DNA of 64,000 bases from Butyrivibrio sp. AE2015. Its GTDB lineage: Bacteria > Bacillota > Clostridia > Lachnospirales > Lachnospiraceae. The notes below the pieces were generated by a model. The model searched no databases, had not been told where the DNA came from, and saw only the letters and a list, made by a program, of their open reading frames with translations. Positions 62,678 through 64,000 of the stretch are shown here, piece by piece; position 1 is the stretch's first letter, and each line of letters opens with the position of its first letter. Location of the stretch: NCBI RefSeq assembly GCF_000420825.1, contig NZ_ATVR01000014.1:25461-89460 (forward strand), read 5' to 3'. A program made the translations under genes and the position numbers.

Positions 62678-63231
62678 TTTTCAGAATTTAAAAATCCTTT
62701 ATAAAAATATCCAAAAAGGAAAAATGGATAAAATGTAAAAACCCGCATTAAACCATACGGCTTCTCCACATCAATAAATCCACACAAAATACTGATAGTA
62801 TACGTAAATACTAAAATTAAACATCGAGGAATGTGTTTTTGCAAAATGTCAATGATATAAAGGGATATACTCCATAAAATCAATGCGTATAAATACCATA
62901 AATGCCAAAAAGGCAAAATGTACGTATCATAAAGCCTGTTACTCGAAATATCATATCCGAGAAGATGGATTCTGACTGCCCCCAAATATATTAGTTGCGA
63001 AATTATATATATCCAACAGTAGTATAGTAACACCCTCTTAACATTCTTTTTTGCAACCACTCCAGATAACATACAAAAAAGTGGCATATGAAAAGAATAG
63101 ACTATCGTGAACATCGTATTAACAATACAATTATCCGCTAAGTATGGTTCTATGAAATGGCCTATTAAAACGAGAATAATACCTATTCCCTTTAATGTAT
63201 CTATCCATTTGATCCGTTGAAAATCATTCAA
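62662..63231 (-). pseudogene. Acyltransferase-3 family protein, N-terminal part before a frame shift
   Basis: About 189 aa with about five spans. RIKWIDTLKGIGIILVLIGH is the invariant start of Acyl_transf_3 proteins with the catalytic-type His, and FHMPLFCMLSGV the next hallmark. A TTG at 63231 with GAGGAG seven bases upstream is the likely start; an ATG at 63249 is also in frame. The frame ends at FLNSEKWGVE just beyond the six-G run, overlapping the C-terminal frame by 16 bases. Together they give about 350 aa, the normal length. It would O-acetylate a surface glycan if the frame were restored. Confidence 0.72.
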
Positions 63232-63334
63232 TAGCGCACTCCTCTTCATAAATGTAAATTCAAAAAAATTTTTACATCAAATCTCTTGACAAGACTCACA
63301 TTATTTGTAGTTCTAATCTACATTTATGCCACTG

Positions 63335-63925
63335 TTAAATCTGCAATAATTGTTTTTGCAATTCCTTTATCCAATTGCTTGTCAAATGCTTTGAAATAAA
63401 TTCATCATAAGTTTTCTTATTTAATGCCTTATTACCAATCATTATCTCATCACATAAATCCTTAAACTGATCATATGACTTTATATTATGGCACACTGAA
63501 TCTATTCCCTGAAGATGGAACTCCTCATGATCCTCGCTATAGCGCCCTAACATATGACAGTAGTTTATTGCAGTTTCATAAAAACGTGGTGTGGGGTAAT
63601 CAATTCCTTCTGCCATAGGCCTTGTGTTATCGATTCCAGGAGATGAAAGCAAACAGATTTTTGCCCTTCTCAACATAGTCATATACTCTTCCCTTGTCTC
63701 CGGAGTTTCTATGATTCCTCGCTTGGTAGAATAATATGTCAGATGCTTGGTCTGTGGATCATATTCAGCGTATATGTATTCAACATTTGGGTGCTCGGTA
63801 CAATAATGTATAGCAAAGTCTTGCAAAACGGGATTATTCCTTCCCATTTGTACAATGATTTCATCTTTTGCTGGTATTTGATTATTGATCCATTTATCAG
63901 AAACTGATAGACTAACTATTAAATG
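63335..63925 (-). pseudogene. 5'-truncated glycosyltransferase (GT1-like C-terminus)
   Basis: The open frame runs back to 63925 without a start codon and is then closed by a TGA at 63926. The sequence ICLLSSPGIDNTRPMAEGIDYPTPRFYET resembles the donor-binding half of a GT-B (family 1) glycosyltransferase when read in two parts, and the end has helical segments ending in WIKELQKQLLQI. An internal ATG lies at 63847, but the preceding in-frame residues (DKWINNQIPAKDEIIVQ) look like genuine protein. The N-terminal domain is missing, so the gene is probably non-functional. Confidence 0.65.
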
Positions 63926-63960
63926 TCAAGACTGAAACGAAGCAATTCGTTCAGATAGAT

Positions 63961-64000
63961 CAGTACCTTGAAAACTGCATGACAAACAGAGCATCCGATA
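63961..64000 (+). other. 16S-23S rRNA-spacer-like sequence at the window edge
   Basis: CAGTACCTTGAAAACTGCAT at 63961-63980 closely resembles the stretch that precedes 23S rRNA in many Firmicute rRNA operons, by recollection. No 16S gene lies to the left. A 23S gene could begin beyond the right edge, or this could be a remnant or an assembly join. Confidence 0.3.

Noticed and set aside
1..64000. CRISPR arrays or tRNA genes
   Set aside because: No regularly spaced repeats of 25-40 bases and no cloverleaf with a TTCGA-type arm were found by eye.

Overview
The window is almost wholly a surface-glycan assembly locus of a low-GC Gram-positive anaerobe. AGGAG-type ribosome binding sites, sigmaA-like promoters, a predicted PPi-type phosphofructokinase and the combination of TagA/TarI-like, LicD, CotH, MBOAT/SGNH and GH25 genes point to a clostridial lineage. 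Lachnospiraceae (Butyrivibrio-like) is my best guess, by inference only. Nearly all genes lie on the minus strand, so transcription runs right to left.

Layout on the minus strand, right to left: (a) 57.8-54.9 kb: a PPi-PFK-like gene with its own promoter and a GT39-like membrane glycosyltransferase. (b) 54.9-36.7 kb: a promoter, a Wzz-like chain-length protein, a TagA/GT26 transferase with an unusual membrane N-terminus, a WbaP-like initiating phosphoglycosyltransferase, a UDP-glucuronate 4-epimerase, FdtA/FdtB-like amino-sugar enzymes, ManC, several GT-C membrane transferases, GtrB-like GT2 enzymes and a Wzx-like flippase. (c) 36.6-32.6 kb: an SGNH lipoprotein behind a tract of 11-bp direct repeats resembling a PhoP box, and a divergent plus-strand MBOAT/AlgX-like pair, with a shared bidirectional terminator between them. 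(d) 32.5-10 kb: an FAD oxidoreductase, GT2, two further MBOAT/SGNH pairs, uridine kinase, CotH, LicD and TarI/IspD cytidylyltransferase, a GtrII-like transferase, a pair of small EamA/SMR flippase subunits, and a membrane-anchored GH25 lysozyme with a very acidic cytoplasmic tail. (e) 10-0 kb: rmlB, rmlA, rmlC, a Wzm/Wzt ABC exporter whose ATPase has a C-terminal substrate-binding domain, a methyltransferase-kinase fusion resembling the chain terminator WbdD, and a large GT2.

How it fits together: two export logics coexist. One is an initiating transferase/flippase/Wzz module. The other is an ABC-dependent module with a predicted capping enzyme. Nucleotide-sugar genes (rmlABC, fdtA/fdtB-like, manC, UDP-GlcA epimerase) supply precursors. 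Polyprenyl-phosphate-sugar synthases with GT-C transferases, MBOAT/SGNH acyl-transfer pairs, and a cytidylyltransferase/LicD pair are set up to decorate the polymer after or during export.

The right end (59.4-64 kb) is a different, degraded accessory zone: a 5'-truncated IS1634-like transposase, two unknown overlapping small genes, an IS21-like terminus that cuts off a CD-NTase (CBASS cyclase) gene, an acyltransferase-3 gene split by a shift at a run of six G, a 5'-truncated glycosyltransferase, and a short stretch at the edge resembling a 16S-23S rRNA spacer. No tRNA, rRNA gene or CRISPR array was seen.
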